From: Paenibacillus polymyxa
Lineage (GTDB): Bacteria > Bacillota > Bacilli > Paenibacillales > Paenibacillaceae
Length of the DNA stretch: 64,000 nucleotides
Direction: 5' to 3'
Assembly: GCF_018614975.1 (NCBI RefSeq)
Contig: NZ_JAGGNR010000012.1
Coordinates: 337,838 to 401,837 of the forward strand
A program made the translations under genes and the position numbers. Shown piece after piece: positions 36,405 to 45,402 of the stretch. The notes beneath the pieces are model-generated. The model searched no databases, was not told the DNA's origin, and worked only from the letters and a program-made list of their open reading frames with translations. Each line of letters starts with the position of its first letter. Position 1 is the first letter of the stretch.

Positions 36405-36573
36405 GTACGCCTTTTTTTAGTGGTTTTGGCAGAATCCATGGGTTTATGCTACAAAGAACGACAGCATTTGTGGGAACATTTCGGTATATTCTGAACGAAC
36501 TTGCGGAAAGATAGCATGGCGAGAATGATATGCATAGCTGATATACGAGAAATTAGGGAAGCAGGTGAAGCGG

Positions 36574-36942
36574 ATGACCGAGAAAAATATTTTGGCGTAC
36601 TTTCACAGCCCGGAGCAGGCTCAAGGGGCAGCCAAAAAACTGGAGGCATTGCGAGTGGAGGACCTGTCAATTAATCGATTCAGCCGGTATGCGGGTGTAG
36701 GACCAAGCGGGGCTTCCTACAAGCCGGGCGTTTCCGGCAGTTTTTCATCATGGGTGCCCGATTCGATGCAAACAAATGCCAGTGCTGGAATCATGGCTGC
36801 GGCGGACCCTTCTGCAAGCGGCATGAGTGATGGCGGACAGGGTGGACCTACAGGAAGGGATGTATTACTTACTGTCGTCGTAGATGAATCAATACATCAC
36901 CGCGCGATGTCGATAATCGAACAGGCCGGTGGAATGATCTAG
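36574..36942 (+). CDS. Hypothetical protein, paralogue of the gene at 37376
   Basis: 122 residues: an N-terminal segment ILAYFHSPEQAQGAAKKLE and a C-terminal strand-helix DVLLTVVVDESIHHRAMSI ending in GGMI, joined by a Gly/Ser-rich middle. The two ends resemble those of the protein encoded at 37376-37762, so the pair are probably paralogues with a ferredoxin-like alpha/beta fold of the kind seen in small stress proteins. AGGTGA precedes the ATG at 36574. Function unknown. Confidence 0.72.
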   Translation: MTEKNILAYFHSPEQAQGAAKKLEALRVEDLSINRFSRYAGVGPSGASYKPGVSGSFSSWVPDSMQTNASAGIMAAADPSASGMSDGGQGGPTGRDVLLTVVVDESIHHRAMSIIEQAGGMI

Positions 36943-37021
36943 TTTCAGGAATGCATATAAAGACCAACAATATAAGATTCAATCTAAACATTTACACAAT
37001 AACGGAGAGGACAGAAAAAAC

Positions 37022-37150
37022 CTGAAGAAAGCGAAGCGTTCGCCTAAAAGCTTTCGCAAGCATACGCTATTCCCGGATTTCCCACTTGAGAAAGGGAATT
37101 AAAAAATCTGGGGATAACAGTGATCGGAAGGTTGTTCTGTTATCGGAGTG
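37022..37150 (+). repeat. Structured intergenic repeat, copy A
   Basis: Shares an ordered set of blocks with copy B at 43632: CTGAAGAA, GCGAAGCG, CGCCT, CCGGATT, GGGAAT, an A-tract, ATCTGG, and GATCGGAAG. It can fold as a stem (TCCCGGAT with ATCTGGGG) closed inside by TTCCC/GGGAA, then a hairpin (GATAACAG with CTGTTATC) with an inner GATC-GGAA-GGTT tip. Copy A has about 20 nt extra in the middle. It ends about 55-60 nt before the ATG at 37204. The gap 36943-37203 contains nothing else. Confidence 0.7.
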
Positions 37151-37203
37151 TCAGTGTAATCCGATTTAGTTGAACTTATACAATATGAAGGAGGAGCATT
37201 ACA

Positions 37204-37383
37204 ATGGCAGAACATGAACGTTCGGGCAAAATTCTAACAAAAACGGAAAAGATGAAACGGATGCAATCCGCGAAAAATGAAGACGTGGAATTCAGCGCTG
37301 AATCTGCGGATCATGAAGATATAGAAGCATTACGTCGCAGTGAAGCAGCTGATCGACGTCAGGGACGGGAGCTTCATGACTGA
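37204..37383 (+). CDS. YfhD-like small protein
   Basis: 59 residues, highly charged, translated from the ATG at 37204 with AAGGAGGAG upstream. The segment DVEFSAESADHEDIEALRR followed by AADRR matches the conserved core of the YfhD family (small proteins of Bacilli, often linked to sporulation, function unknown). Its last codons overlap the start of the next gene by 8 nt, so the two are probably translationally coupled. Confidence 0.75.
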   Translation: MAEHERSGKILTKTEKMKRMQSAKNEDVEFSAESADHEDIEALRRSEAADRRQGRELHD

Positions 37384-37762
37384 AGATTGCTCGGCAGTGA
37401 CCCTCGAAGCTGTTTTTACAAGCTGGACTGAGGCCGAGTCTGCACGCAGAGCCCTGGAATTGTTGCACCCAAACCAATTAAGTATCGAGAGCCTTAGCAA
37501 TGAAGCATCGGACTCAAACAATGTTACGGGCTTCGATAATTCTCCTACCGCCGTAGTCGGAGGATTTAGTGGCGAACTGAATGTACTTGCCCTGATTAGT
37601 GATGAAACGCAAATGCTGTCCAATGGTCAGGTCTATGATACACCCGAAGAGGATTCGGCAAACAGGCCGAAACAAGAAATTTTGCTGACCGTGTCGGTAT
37701 CCAACGATTCGCTCCCGCAAGCCGCAGAGATGATCACGCAGAATGGTGGGCGTTTTTGCTAA
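37376..37762 (+). CDS. Hypothetical protein, paralogue of the gene at 36574
   Basis: 128 residues from the ATG at 37376, which overlaps the yfhD-like stop region and has GGGAG 6 nt upstream. The N-terminal LEAVFTSWTEAESARRALE and C-terminal EILLTVSVSNDSLPQAAEM plus final GGRFC correspond to the two halves of the 36574 protein. The middle is variable and polar. No known function; the duplicate pair flanks the YfhD-like gene. Confidence 0.75.
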   Translation: MTEDCSAVTLEAVFTSWTEAESARRALELLHPNQLSIESLSNEASDSNNVTGFDNSPTAVVGGFSGELNVLALISDETQMLSNGQVYDTPEEDSANRPKQEILLTVSVSNDSLPQAAEMITQNGGRFC

Positions 37763-37952
37763 GTGAGATTCGAATGATGCAAAATGCTGAAGTAAATGAA
37801 ACAGATATGTATGAATAGATGACAGGATATTCGAGCAGTTAAGCTGCGGATATCCTGTTTTGTTTTTCTTTTACTGGTGCGGCTTTGTGCTCCGGCTCGC
37901 TTGTGTAGTACAATAGTTGGGATGTTTGAAAAATGAGGAGGAAAAACCAAGT

Positions 37953-38918
37953 ATGTTATGGCATGAACTAACAATACATACCACAGAAGAAGCTGTGGAG
38001 ATGATTTCGAATTTTTTACATGAAGCGGGTGCTGGAGGGGTTTCGATTGAAGAGTCCGGTACTTTAAATAAAAAACGGGACACGACATACGGTGAGTTAT
38101 ACGACGTTCCTTTGAATGATATTCCGGAAGGCTTTGCGGTCATCAAAGGGTACTTCTCCGAAGGTACGGATATGGTTGCACTACAGTCAGAAGTTAATCC
38201 TAGAGTTGAGGAACTCTCTGAATTCGGAATTGATACAGGTGAGGTTCGTTATGAGACGCGTACAGTGGATGAAAATGACTGGGCAACAGCCTGGAAGCAA
38301 TATTTCAAGCCGGTACGTGTATCGGAACGTCTGACGATCAAACCAACGTGGGAAGAGTATACGCCAGAAAGTCCGGATGAGAAAATTATTGAGCTTGACC
38401 CTGGCATGGCCTTTGGTACAGGAACCCACCCAACGACCTCCCTCTGCTTGCGCACACTGGAAACGGTTATTCAGGGCGGCGAGGAAGTCATTGACGTAGG
38501 TACAGGTTCTGGTATTTTGGCTATAGGCGCGATTAAGCTTGGGGCAAAACATGTACTGGCGCTTGATCTTGACCCGGTTGCAGTAATCAGTGCCAGGGAG
38601 AATGTAGAACTGAATGGGCTGGAGCAACAAATTACGGTTAAAGAGAGTGATCTGTTGTCCGTCCTTGGGAGTCAGGACCCTGCGCTTGGTGTGCAACTGC
38701 CAGTTAAAGTTGTTGTTGCGAACATTCTGGCTGAGATCATTTTGTTGTTCGTGGACGATGTCTATCATGCGCTTGAGTCTGGCGGCATCTATATTGTTTC
38801 GGGCATTTGGAAGAACAAAGAGCAGGTTGTACATGATGCACTGGTAGCCTCCGGATTTGAAGTGAGTGCGATCCACCGTGATGAAGATTGGCTGGCGTAT
38901 GTAGCCAGAAAGGGGTAA
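37953..38918 (+). CDS. prmA: Ribosomal protein L11 methyltransferase
   Basis: 321 residues: N-terminal substrate-recognition domain starting MLWHELTIHTT, then a class I SAM domain with VIDVGTGSGILAIGA and the NILAEII motif typical of PrmA. Trimethylates L11. ATG at 37953 follows GAGGAGG. In B. subtilis (yqeT) it directly follows dnaJ; here the small-gene cluster lies in between. Confidence 0.95.
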   Translation: MLWHELTIHTTEEAVEMISNFLHEAGAGGVSIEESGTLNKKRDTTYGELYDVPLNDIPEGFAVIKGYFSEGTDMVALQSEVNPRVEELSEFGIDTGEVRYETRTVDENDWATAWKQYFKPVRVSERLTIKPTWEEYTPESPDEKIIELDPGMAFGTGTHPTTSLCLRTLETVIQGGEEVIDVGTGSGILAIGAIKLGAKHVLALDLDPVAVISARENVELNGLEQQITVKESDLLSVLGSQDPALGVQLPVKVVVANILAEIILLFVDDVYHALESGGIYIVSGIWKNKEQVVHDALVASGFEVSAIHRDEDWLAYVARKG

Positions 38919-38921
38919 CGT

Positions 38922-39602
38922 ATGGACTTCCTGGATCGTTTCTTTCGTTATCCGATCGATCAGTTGCCGTTCTTCCTGCTGACGATCCTGATTGCATTTA
39001 CGGTGCATGAATTTTCACATGCATATTTCGCCAATAAATTTGGTGACCCGACGGCCAAGCTATTGGGTCGGGTTACATTAAATCCGGTTGTACATTTTGA
39101 CTTGTTTGGTGTGCTGTTGCTCATTATTGCCGGCTTTGGTTGGGCGCGTCCGGTTCCTGTAAACCGTGCGAATTTTGACAAGCCAAGATTGATGGGGGCT
39201 ATCGTATCTGTAGTAGGTCCGCTGAGTAATCTGTTGCTCGCCATTATTGGTGCCATTGTCTACGGTTGTCTGTTTGGATCAGGCGTACTGGGCAACATTG
39301 AGAATGAGCGAGTAGTTACAGCCCTGATGACGTTTTTACCTATGTTCAGCATAACGAACTTTTTCCTGTTTATGTTTAATCTAATTCCTCTTCCGCCATT
39401 GGATGGTTATCGTATTCTCGAAGATGTATTGCCAAGGCCTCTCAGTCGCAAGCTGCAGGGGGTGGAACAATGGTCCATCTTTATTTTCCTGCTGATTCTG
39501 GTTATCCCGCCATTGCAGGCTGTAACGATTCAACCGTTATATATATTTGCAAATAACATGTATATGGATCTGGTAGGTCTGATTATTGAATTATATCGAT
39601 AG
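38922..39602 (+). CDS. Site-2 protease family (M50) membrane metalloprotease
   Basis: 226 residues with about five membrane helices. The zinc-binding HEFSH (29-33) lies in the first helices and the third ligand motif NLIPLPPLDGYRI is in a later helix, as in the short FtsH-independent S2P group without PDZ domain. Substrate unknown; an intramembrane protease could act on anti-sigma factors, but nothing in the position (3 nt after prmA, before rsmE) links it to the ECF modules. GTAACGT precedes the ATG; coupling with prmA is likely. Confidence 0.9.
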   Translation: MDFLDRFFRYPIDQLPFFLLTILIAFTVHEFSHAYFANKFGDPTAKLLGRVTLNPVVHFDLFGVLLLIIAGFGWARPVPVNRANFDKPRLMGAIVSVVGPLSNLLLAIIGAIVYGCLFGSGVLGNIENERVVTALMTFLPMFSITNFFLFMFNLIPLPPLDGYRILEDVLPRPLSRKLQGVEQWSIFIFLLILVIPPLQAVTIQPLYIFANNMYMDLVGLIIELYR

Positions 39603-39674
39603 AGAGCGGTTAGCAATTTGGACTGATATACTGGTCAGAAACACGTAAAAGTTGTATGATCATCTGTGGCGATT

Positions 39675-39708
39675 GGATTCACGCCTGTCTTTAGGCGGGG
39701 TGAATTCC
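39675..39708 (+). other. Hairpin upstream of rsmE
   Basis: GGATTCACGCCT pairs with AGGCGGGGTGAATTCC (three extra bases bulged on the right arm) around a 6-nt loop. No T-tract. It lies 33 nt before the rsmE start and could be a processing site or translation-control structure. Confidence 0.45.
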
Positions 39709-39741
39709 AGTCATAACAGGACAGAATGGGTGGATTGACGA

Positions 39742-40506
39742 ATGCAGCGATATTTTGTATCTGCAGAGCAGTTTAATGAACACGCTGTGATCATCACAGG
39801 TGATGATGCACGCCATATCGGCAAGGTCATGCGTGGTAAACCTGGAGATAAACTGATTGTCAGTGACGGAAACTCCAGAGAAGCACTCGTGGAAATTGAG
39901 AGTATTGAAGTTGGCCAAGTGACAGCGAATATTGTGGAACCTCTCGAGATGGACCATGAAGCACGGATTCGAGTAACTGTGGCACAGAGTTTGCCCAAGG
40001 GCGACAAGATGGAAACAGTCATCCAGAGATGTACTGAGATCGGGGCGGTATCCTTTGTACCGTTCCTATCCGAGCGTACGATTGTGCAATATGATGCCAA
40101 GAAAGAAGGCAAACGGTTGGAGCGGTGGCGAAAAATTGCCAAGGAAGCTGCCGAACAGAGTCATCGGAATCGCATTCCATCCGTCGAGCAACCGCTTTCC
40201 TGGAAAGGGCTGTTATCTTCTTTTGAGGGCTATAGTCTGGTGTGTTATTGTTATGAGAAAGAAAATGGTAAACAGCTGAGAGATGCACTGAAGCCGTTTG
40301 TTGAGCAGCTTGTACCTGATGCAAGTGCAGAAGTACTGATCGTTGTTGGACCGGAAGGTGGATTTTCTGAGAAGGAGACGGCAGAGGCTGATCAGGCAGG
40401 TGCTGTATCTGTTGGACTGGGCAAACGCATTTTGCGTGCTGAGACAGCTGGAATGGCTGCACTAACTTGCGTGTTATATGAATCCGGAGAAATGGGAGGA
40501 ATGTAA
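39742..40506 (+). CDS. rsmE: 16S rRNA (uracil1498-N3)-methyltransferase
   Basis: 254-residue SPOUT-class methyltransferase (YqeU in B. subtilis). N-terminal PUA-like part with ARHIGKVMRGKPGD, SPOUT knot motifs VVGPEGGFSEKE and LGKRILRAETAGMAAL. It is 2 nt before mtaB, so they are coupled, as yqeU-yqeV are in B. subtilis. Confidence 0.95.
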   Translation: MQRYFVSAEQFNEHAVIITGDDARHIGKVMRGKPGDKLIVSDGNSREALVEIESIEVGQVTANIVEPLEMDHEARIRVTVAQSLPKGDKMETVIQRCTEIGAVSFVPFLSERTIVQYDAKKEGKRLERWRKIAKEAAEQSHRNRIPSVEQPLSWKGLLSSFEGYSLVCYCYEKENGKQLRDALKPFVEQLVPDASAEVLIVVGPEGGFSEKETAEADQAGAVSVGLGKRILRAETAGMAALTCVLYESGEMGGM

Positions 40507-40508
40507 TT

Positions 40509-41855
40509 ATGCCATCCGTGGCGTTTTACACCTTAGGCTGCAAAGTTAATTTCTATGATACAGAGGCGATTTGGCAATTGTTCAAAAACGAAGGTTACGA
40601 TCAAGTGGACTTTGACGAACAGACAGCGGATGTATACTTGATTAATACTTGTACAGTAACCAATACCGGCGACAAAAAGAGCCGTCAAATTATTCGTCGT
40701 GCCATTCGGCGCAACCCGGATGCGATTGTGGCCGTTACTGGCTGCTATGCGCAGACTTCTCCGGCAGAGATTCTGGATATCCCAGGGGTGGATCTGGTTA
40801 TCGGTACACAGGACCGTGACAAGATTTTGCCATATGTGAATCAAATTCAGGAGTCCCGTCAACCTGTTAACGCCGTGCGTAATATTATGAAAACCCGTGT
40901 GTTTGAAGAGATGGACGTACCGGATTTTGCTGACCGTACCCGCGCATTCCTGAAGATTCAGGATGGTTGCAATAACTTCTGTACATTCTGCATTATTCCG
41001 TGGTCTCGTGGTCTCTCGCGCAGCCGGGAGGCGAACAGCATTATTCAACAGGCGCATCAACTCGTACACGCCGGATATAAGGAGATTGTTCTGACCGGTA
41101 TTCATACTGGTGGATATGGCGATGACATGGAGAACTATGATCTGACCGATCTGCTGTGGGACCTGGACAAGGTAGAGGGTTTGGAGCGTATTCGAATCAG
41201 CTCGATTGAAGCCAGCCAGATTGATGACCGCATGCTCGACGTGATCAAACGTTCGGATAAACTCGTTCGTCACTTCCATATTCCGCTGCAAGCGGGGGAT
41301 GATACGGTGTTGAAACGTATGCGCCGCAAATATACGACAGAAGAGTTCTACAACAAAATGCTCCGCATTCGGGAAGCAATGCCAGATGTGGCGATTACGA
41401 CTGACGTTATTGTTGGATTTCCGGGTGAGACGGATGAGATGTACCGTAACGGTTATGAGTTGATGCGTAAAATCGGTTTTTCCGAAATGCATGTATTCCC
41501 TTATTCCAAGCGTACGGGTACACCTGCAGCACGGATGGAAGATCAGGTGGACGAAGAGGTCAAAAATGCACGTGTGCATGAACTCATTGAATTGTCTGAG
41601 CAGATGCAACTGGAGTACGCCAAACAGTTTGTCGGACAGGTGTTGGATGTCATTCCCGAAGGTGAAGCCAAAGGCCGCGAGGGAAGTGGCAAGCTGCACG
41701 GATACAGCGATAACTACATTCAACTGGTCTTTGACGGAACCATGGATATGGTTGGTAAAGTGTGCCGAGTCAAATTGGTTGAAGCTGGTGTCAACGAAAG
41801 TCAGGCTACGCTGGTACGTGTGTTGGAAGAGAATCTTAAGTCCGCCGCGATGTAA
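40509..41855 (+). CDS. mtaB: tRNA t6A37 methylthiotransferase
   Basis: 448 residues (YqeV). N-terminal MTTase domain with cysteines in LGCKVN, NTCTVTN and GCYAQ; radical SAM motif Cys154-x3-Cys158-x2-Cys161 (CNNFCTFC); C-terminal TRAM domain. Converts t6A to ms2t6A at position 37 of ANN-decoding tRNAs. GGAGGA ends rsmE and serves as its ribosome binding site. Confidence 0.96.
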   Translation: MPSVAFYTLGCKVNFYDTEAIWQLFKNEGYDQVDFDEQTADVYLINTCTVTNTGDKKSRQIIRRAIRRNPDAIVAVTGCYAQTSPAEILDIPGVDLVIGTQDRDKILPYVNQIQESRQPVNAVRNIMKTRVFEEMDVPDFADRTRAFLKIQDGCNNFCTFCIIPWSRGLSRSREANSIIQQAHQLVHAGYKEIVLTGIHTGGYGDDMENYDLTDLLWDLDKVEGLERIRISSIEASQIDDRMLDVIKRSDKLVRHFHIPLQAGDDTVLKRMRRKYTTEEFYNKMLRIREAMPDVAITTDVIVGFPGETDEMYRNGYELMRKIGFSEMHVFPYSKRTGTPAARMEDQVDEEVKNARVHELIELSEQMQLEYAKQFVGQVLDVIPEGEAKGREGSGKLHGYSDNYIQLVFDGTMDMVGKVCRVKLVEAGVNESQATLVRVLEENLKSAAM

Positions 41856-41969
41856 TCGAGGTGTCAGAAACAAGGATTTCATTTCCTTGGGGAGCTTACC
41901 CGGGGAGATGAGGTCCTTCTTTTGCAAAAAAATAAGATAAAGATATCGAAGTTGATGGGGGAGAGCACG

Positions 41970-42404
41970 ATGAACAAAAAAGAAATTTCAGCAGGCGGAG
42001 TTGTTTATAGAACAGGGGAAGACGGACGTCTTCAAATCCAGCTTATCGTAGATCGTTATGGTAAAACAACTCTCGCCAAGGGCAAAATGGAAGATGGAGA
42101 AACAATCGAACAGACGGCACTGCGCGAGATTTTGGAAGAGACAGGTATGGTGGGCCGCATTGTAGAGCCGGTTAATATCATTGCTTATACGTACCAACAT
42201 GCAGATTTTGGCCCGGTGGACAAGGAAGTTCATTATTATCTCGTTGAAGCCGAGAGTGGTGATCTGCAGCCTCAGATTGAAGAAATCAAGGGTGTGGATT
42301 GGTATGCTCCGGAAGAAGCATGGTCCCTACAGCAGCAAAGCGGATATGATAATAACGATGACATCTTGCGTGTAGCACTGAACAAGCTGGGCATTAACGT
42401 ATAA
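41970..42404 (+). CDS. NUDIX hydrolase
   Basis: 144 residues from the ATG at 41970 (GGGGGAG upstream). The complete Nudix box runs 38-60: Gly38, Glu44, Arg52-Glu53, Glu56-Glu57 and Gly59. Family members hydrolyse nucleoside diphosphates linked to another group; the substrate here cannot be predicted. An in-frame extension back to 41922 has no ribosome binding site. Convergent with yqeW. Confidence 0.92.
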   Translation: MNKKEISAGGVVYRTGEDGRLQIQLIVDRYGKTTLAKGKMEDGETIEQTALREILEETGMVGRIVEPVNIIAYTYQHADFGPVDKEVHYYLVEAESGDLQPQIEEIKGVDWYAPEEAWSLQQQSGYDNNDDILRVALNKLGINV

Positions 42405-42463
42405 CGCACTATTGTTCAAGTCAGTTAGCCGCGCATACTGTGTGGGTCTGGATAGGCAGATCA

Positions 42464-43465
42464 TCAAGCCACGGGTGACTTCGCCGCGGGGGCGTGGACC
42501 GGTGGTTTTTTGTGCCAGATGGGCAAGTAACAGAATGGCAAAGCAAGCAGTGAACTGGTGATGTTAAAAAGGGTCTGGGCATGCGCAATCTGTGCCCCGT
42601 TGTCCGCTGACAGCCAGGCCGAAGCTGCATGCAGCTGGCCGATCAGCGGCATAAAGAGCAGCGCTCCCGCAATGTTTAATACAACATGGGAGGCTGCGAC
42701 AAATTTGCCTGCGGATGCTCCGCCCGCGGCAGCAATCACAGCGGTGATGCAGGTCCCCACGTTGGACCCGATCACAATGGCGATGCCGATCTCCACAGGC
42801 AATACCCCTGTGGCTGCGAGTGTGATTGCCATGCTAATGACAGCAGCGCTGCTGTGAATGAGCGCTGTCAGACAGGCACCTGCCAGGAATCCCCACCACA
42901 AGCTGTCGGCCGAGCGGTCGAGAAACCATTGAAATACGCCCATGCTCCGCAAGGGTAAGGCAATGGATTGCATCACCTGAATGCCTGTCATAACAAGTGC
43001 AAATCCCGCAGCTGCGAGGAAGCTGTACTGGATGTTAAACAGAGTCTGGCGCGTGCGTTCAGGAGCGGCCAGATTGCGTTCACCAAGAACAACAAACATG
43101 GCCCAGCCCGTTAGCGACAGGACGAGTAGCGGTAGGGAAGCACGTCCGATCTGCAGTCCCACCAATTCCGTTGTCAGGCATGTCCCGATGTTGGTGCCGA
43201 GGATGATGCCGAGTGTGCGTCCATAGGTGATTAATCTGGCATTAGCCAGTCCAATGGTGAGTACGGTGACCGCCGTACTGCTCTGTAACAAGGCCGTTGC
43301 ACCTGCACTGAAGGCCATGCCTTTCCATGGAGCAGAGGTGGCGCGATTGAGCCAATCTGCCAACATGGGCCCTGCCATGCGCTGCAAGGCGGTTTCCATT
43401 AGCTTCATACCACCAAAAAAGATAATAAGCCCATAGAGTAGGGGCAATATAACATCTCTAAACAT
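42464..43465 (-). CDS. yqeW: Na/Pi cotransporter family protein (YqeW-like)
   Basis: 333 residues with about eight or nine membrane helices. Two inverted-repeat signature segments are visible, LLQSSTAVTVL and LIHSSAAVISM, each followed by GTNIGTC or GSNVGTC, as in type II sodium-phosphate cotransporters. It lacks the C-terminal PhoU-like domain of longer members. GGAAGGA precedes the ATG on the minus strand. B. subtilis has yqeW at the same place after yqeV. Confidence 0.92.
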   Translation of the reverse strand: MFRDVILPLLYGLIIFFGGMKLMETALQRMAGPMLADWLNRATSAPWKGMAFSAGATALLQSSTAVTVLTIGLANARLITYGRTLGIILGTNIGTCLTTELVGLQIGRASLPLLVLSLTGWAMFVVLGERNLAAPERTRQTLFNIQYSFLAAAGFALVMTGIQVMQSIALPLRSMGVFQWFLDRSADSLWWGFLAGACLTALIHSSAAVISMAITLAATGVLPVEIGIAIVIGSNVGTCITAVIAAAGGASAGKFVAASHVVLNIAGALLFMPLIGQLHAASAWLSADNGAQIAHAQTLFNITSSLLALPFCYLPIWHKKPPVHAPAAKSPVA

Positions 43466-43631
43466 AGAAACATCATTCCTTCCGTCCGGGTTCCTTAACT
43501 CATCCTATGAGTAAGAAAAGACAACCATGACAAGCCTAAAGGAATTCAGAGTGGAAGCGTCTAAATTACCCCACCCCAATTCGAAAGATACGGTGATTCG
43601 TGCAAACGTAGTGGAGGGGACGAAATCGAAT

Positions 43632-43737
43632 CTGAAGAAGCGAAGCGTGCGCCTTTGTCTCCGGATTATCCCTTTAAGAGAGGGAATCAAAAAAAATCTG
43701 GAGACAACAGCGATCGGAAGATCGATTCGTAACCGAA
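43632..43737 (+). repeat. Structured intergenic repeat, copy B
   Basis: Second copy of the element at 37022. The outer stem is CTCCGGAT with ATCTGGAG, the inner one TCCC/GGGA, followed by a CGATC-GGAA-GATCG hairpin. Relative to copy A the outer stem shows a C-G to T-A pair exchange and a T-G to C-G change, so pairing is kept while sequence differs. It lies 64 nt before the start at 43801. The rest of the 335-nt gap (43466-43800) shows nothing else. Confidence 0.7.
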
Positions 43738-43800
43738 ACGCCACCTACGCGCCGCACCAAACCTATCTTTTCAACTAACTATGAAAGAAGTGGATCTACC

Positions 43801-45177
43801 TTGCCATCAGTTACACTTGAACGCAGTCGCAAAAAGCGGCTTGAACATGCACATCCATGGATATTTAACAACGAAATTGCCTCTGTTGACGGAAACCCGG
43901 AACCGGGAGATCTGGTCAATGTATTGAATCATCAAGGTCGCTATCTGGCGACAGGATATTACAATCCCGCATCTCAGATCACTGTAAGGGTTGTAGCTTA
44001 TCAACCTATGGAGTCCGAACAGATGGATACGGCGTTCTTTGCAGCGCGTTTCCGCGATTGCTTGCGTCATCGGGAGCGTTTTATACAGGATGGAGAGGCA
44101 TATCGTCTCGTTTACGGTGAAGCTGATTTTCTGCCAGGATTGATCGTTGACCGATTCGGCAGCATCCTCGTTGTACAGTTGCTTACACTTGGCATGGATC
44201 GTTGCCGAGAAGCCATCGTTCAAGCACTCATTGAAGTGATGCAGCCGGAAGGCATATATGAGCGGAGTGATGTCTCGATTCGTGAACTGGAAGGTTTGGA
44301 GCAGACCAAGGGTCCACTGTATGGAGAATGCCCAAGACATGTCACCGTTACCGAGAACGGGCTGCTCATTAAAGTCGATATCGTGGAAGGACAGAAGACA
44401 GGTTACTTCTTCGACCAACGTGAGAATCGTGCAGCGATCGAACCACTCATGAAAGGTTGGGGCTATAAGAGTGGAATCACACTTCAAACGACTGAGCAGG
44501 ACGGTACAGAGCAGCTGTTGCCTGTGAATAAAAGCGGTAAGGTGGTTACATTCCCTTATTGGGATGGTGCCACCGTATTGGAGTGCTTTTCACATACGGG
44601 CAGCTTCACGTTGAATGCTTGCAAGTATGGAGCCAAAAAAGTGACTTGTCTCGATATTTCAGAGCACGCCATTGAGAGTGCACGAACAAATGTGGAGCTA
44701 AACGGTTTTACCGACCGTGTCGAATTCGTAGTTGCTGATGCGTTCCAGTACTTGCGTGAACAAGTGAAAGGACTGGATGAACGTACTGCACGTGCGCGTG
44801 CTGGTGAACAAAAAGTAGATACATCCAAAGCGCTGGCAGCTGGCGGTAAAACGTTTGATGTGGTCATCCTTGATCCTCCTGCATTTGCCAAAACGAAATC
44901 AGCAGTCAAAGGTGCATGCCGTGGATATAAGGATATCAATCTGCAAGGAATGAAACTGGTGAATGAGGGCGGATATTTGGTAACAGCCAGCTGCTCGTAT
45001 CACATGCGTCCAGACCTCTTCCTGGATACGATTGCCGATGCAGCGGAAGATGCTGGCAAAGTGCTTCGTTTGATCGACTGGAAGGCAGCGGGTAAGGACC
45101 ACCCGCAAATTTTGGGCGTGGATGAAGGACATTACCTGAAATTTGCTATTTTTGAAGTGCGCAGTAAAAAGAATTAG
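43801..45177 (+). CDS. RlmI-like class I rRNA methyltransferase
   Basis: 458 residues: N-terminal PUA domain (HPWIFNNEIASVDG), an RlmI-type linker domain with VDRFG and GYFFDQRENR, and a SAM-binding domain with LECFSHTGSFTL, ILDPPAFAK and ASCSYHM. Similar proteins methylate cytosine C5 of 23S rRNA. It is longer than the usual 390-400 residues, partly through an insert of about 35 residues before the SAM motif (SGITLQTTEQDGTEQLL) and a second one near ARAGEQKVD. TTG start at 43801 (MPSVTLERSRKKRLEHAHPW after initiation), with AAGAAGTGG upstream. Confidence 0.88.
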   Translation: MPSVTLERSRKKRLEHAHPWIFNNEIASVDGNPEPGDLVNVLNHQGRYLATGYYNPASQITVRVVAYQPMESEQMDTAFFAARFRDCLRHRERFIQDGEAYRLVYGEADFLPGLIVDRFGSILVVQLLTLGMDRCREAIVQALIEVMQPEGIYERSDVSIRELEGLEQTKGPLYGECPRHVTVTENGLLIKVDIVEGQKTGYFFDQRENRAAIEPLMKGWGYKSGITLQTTEQDGTEQLLPVNKSGKVVTFPYWDGATVLECFSHTGSFTLNACKYGAKKVTCLDISEHAIESARTNVELNGFTDRVEFVVADAFQYLREQVKGLDERTARARAGEQKVDTSKALAAGGKTFDVVILDPPAFAKTKSAVKGACRGYKDINLQGMKLVNEGGYLVTASCSYHMRPDLFLDTIADAAEDAGKVLRLIDWKAAGKDHPQILGVDEGHYLKFAIFEVRSKKN

Positions 45178-45402
45178 AGGAGTCTCTTTTTACTTTTTTT
45201 AATCCTTCGTGAGATAAAGTGAAGTTTAAATGAATGATACTTTCGGTTAAAAGTCCACAGTGTGAACAGCTGCGGGCTTTTTGCTGTGTTAACGGAGATG
45301 ATCTCCGGTTTTACCGGAAAGTGGCAAACGTATGTTCCGAACCAAGTCAGATATGTTATACTGGGAATTAAAATCTTGTACGTGTGGTTTGGAGGATTAG
45401 AC

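Noticed and set aside
38922..39602. M50 protease considered as the RsiV/anti-sigma site-2 protease
   Set aside because: It lacks the PDZ domain of the RasP/RseP group, and it lies more than 20 kb away in a ribosome-modification gene series. A functional link has no support in this window.
40533..41927. Open frame of 464 codons antisense to mtaB
   Set aside because: It is a shadow of a well-conserved gene; the composition is rich in His, Asn and Thr as expected for a reversed frame, and no family motif is seen.
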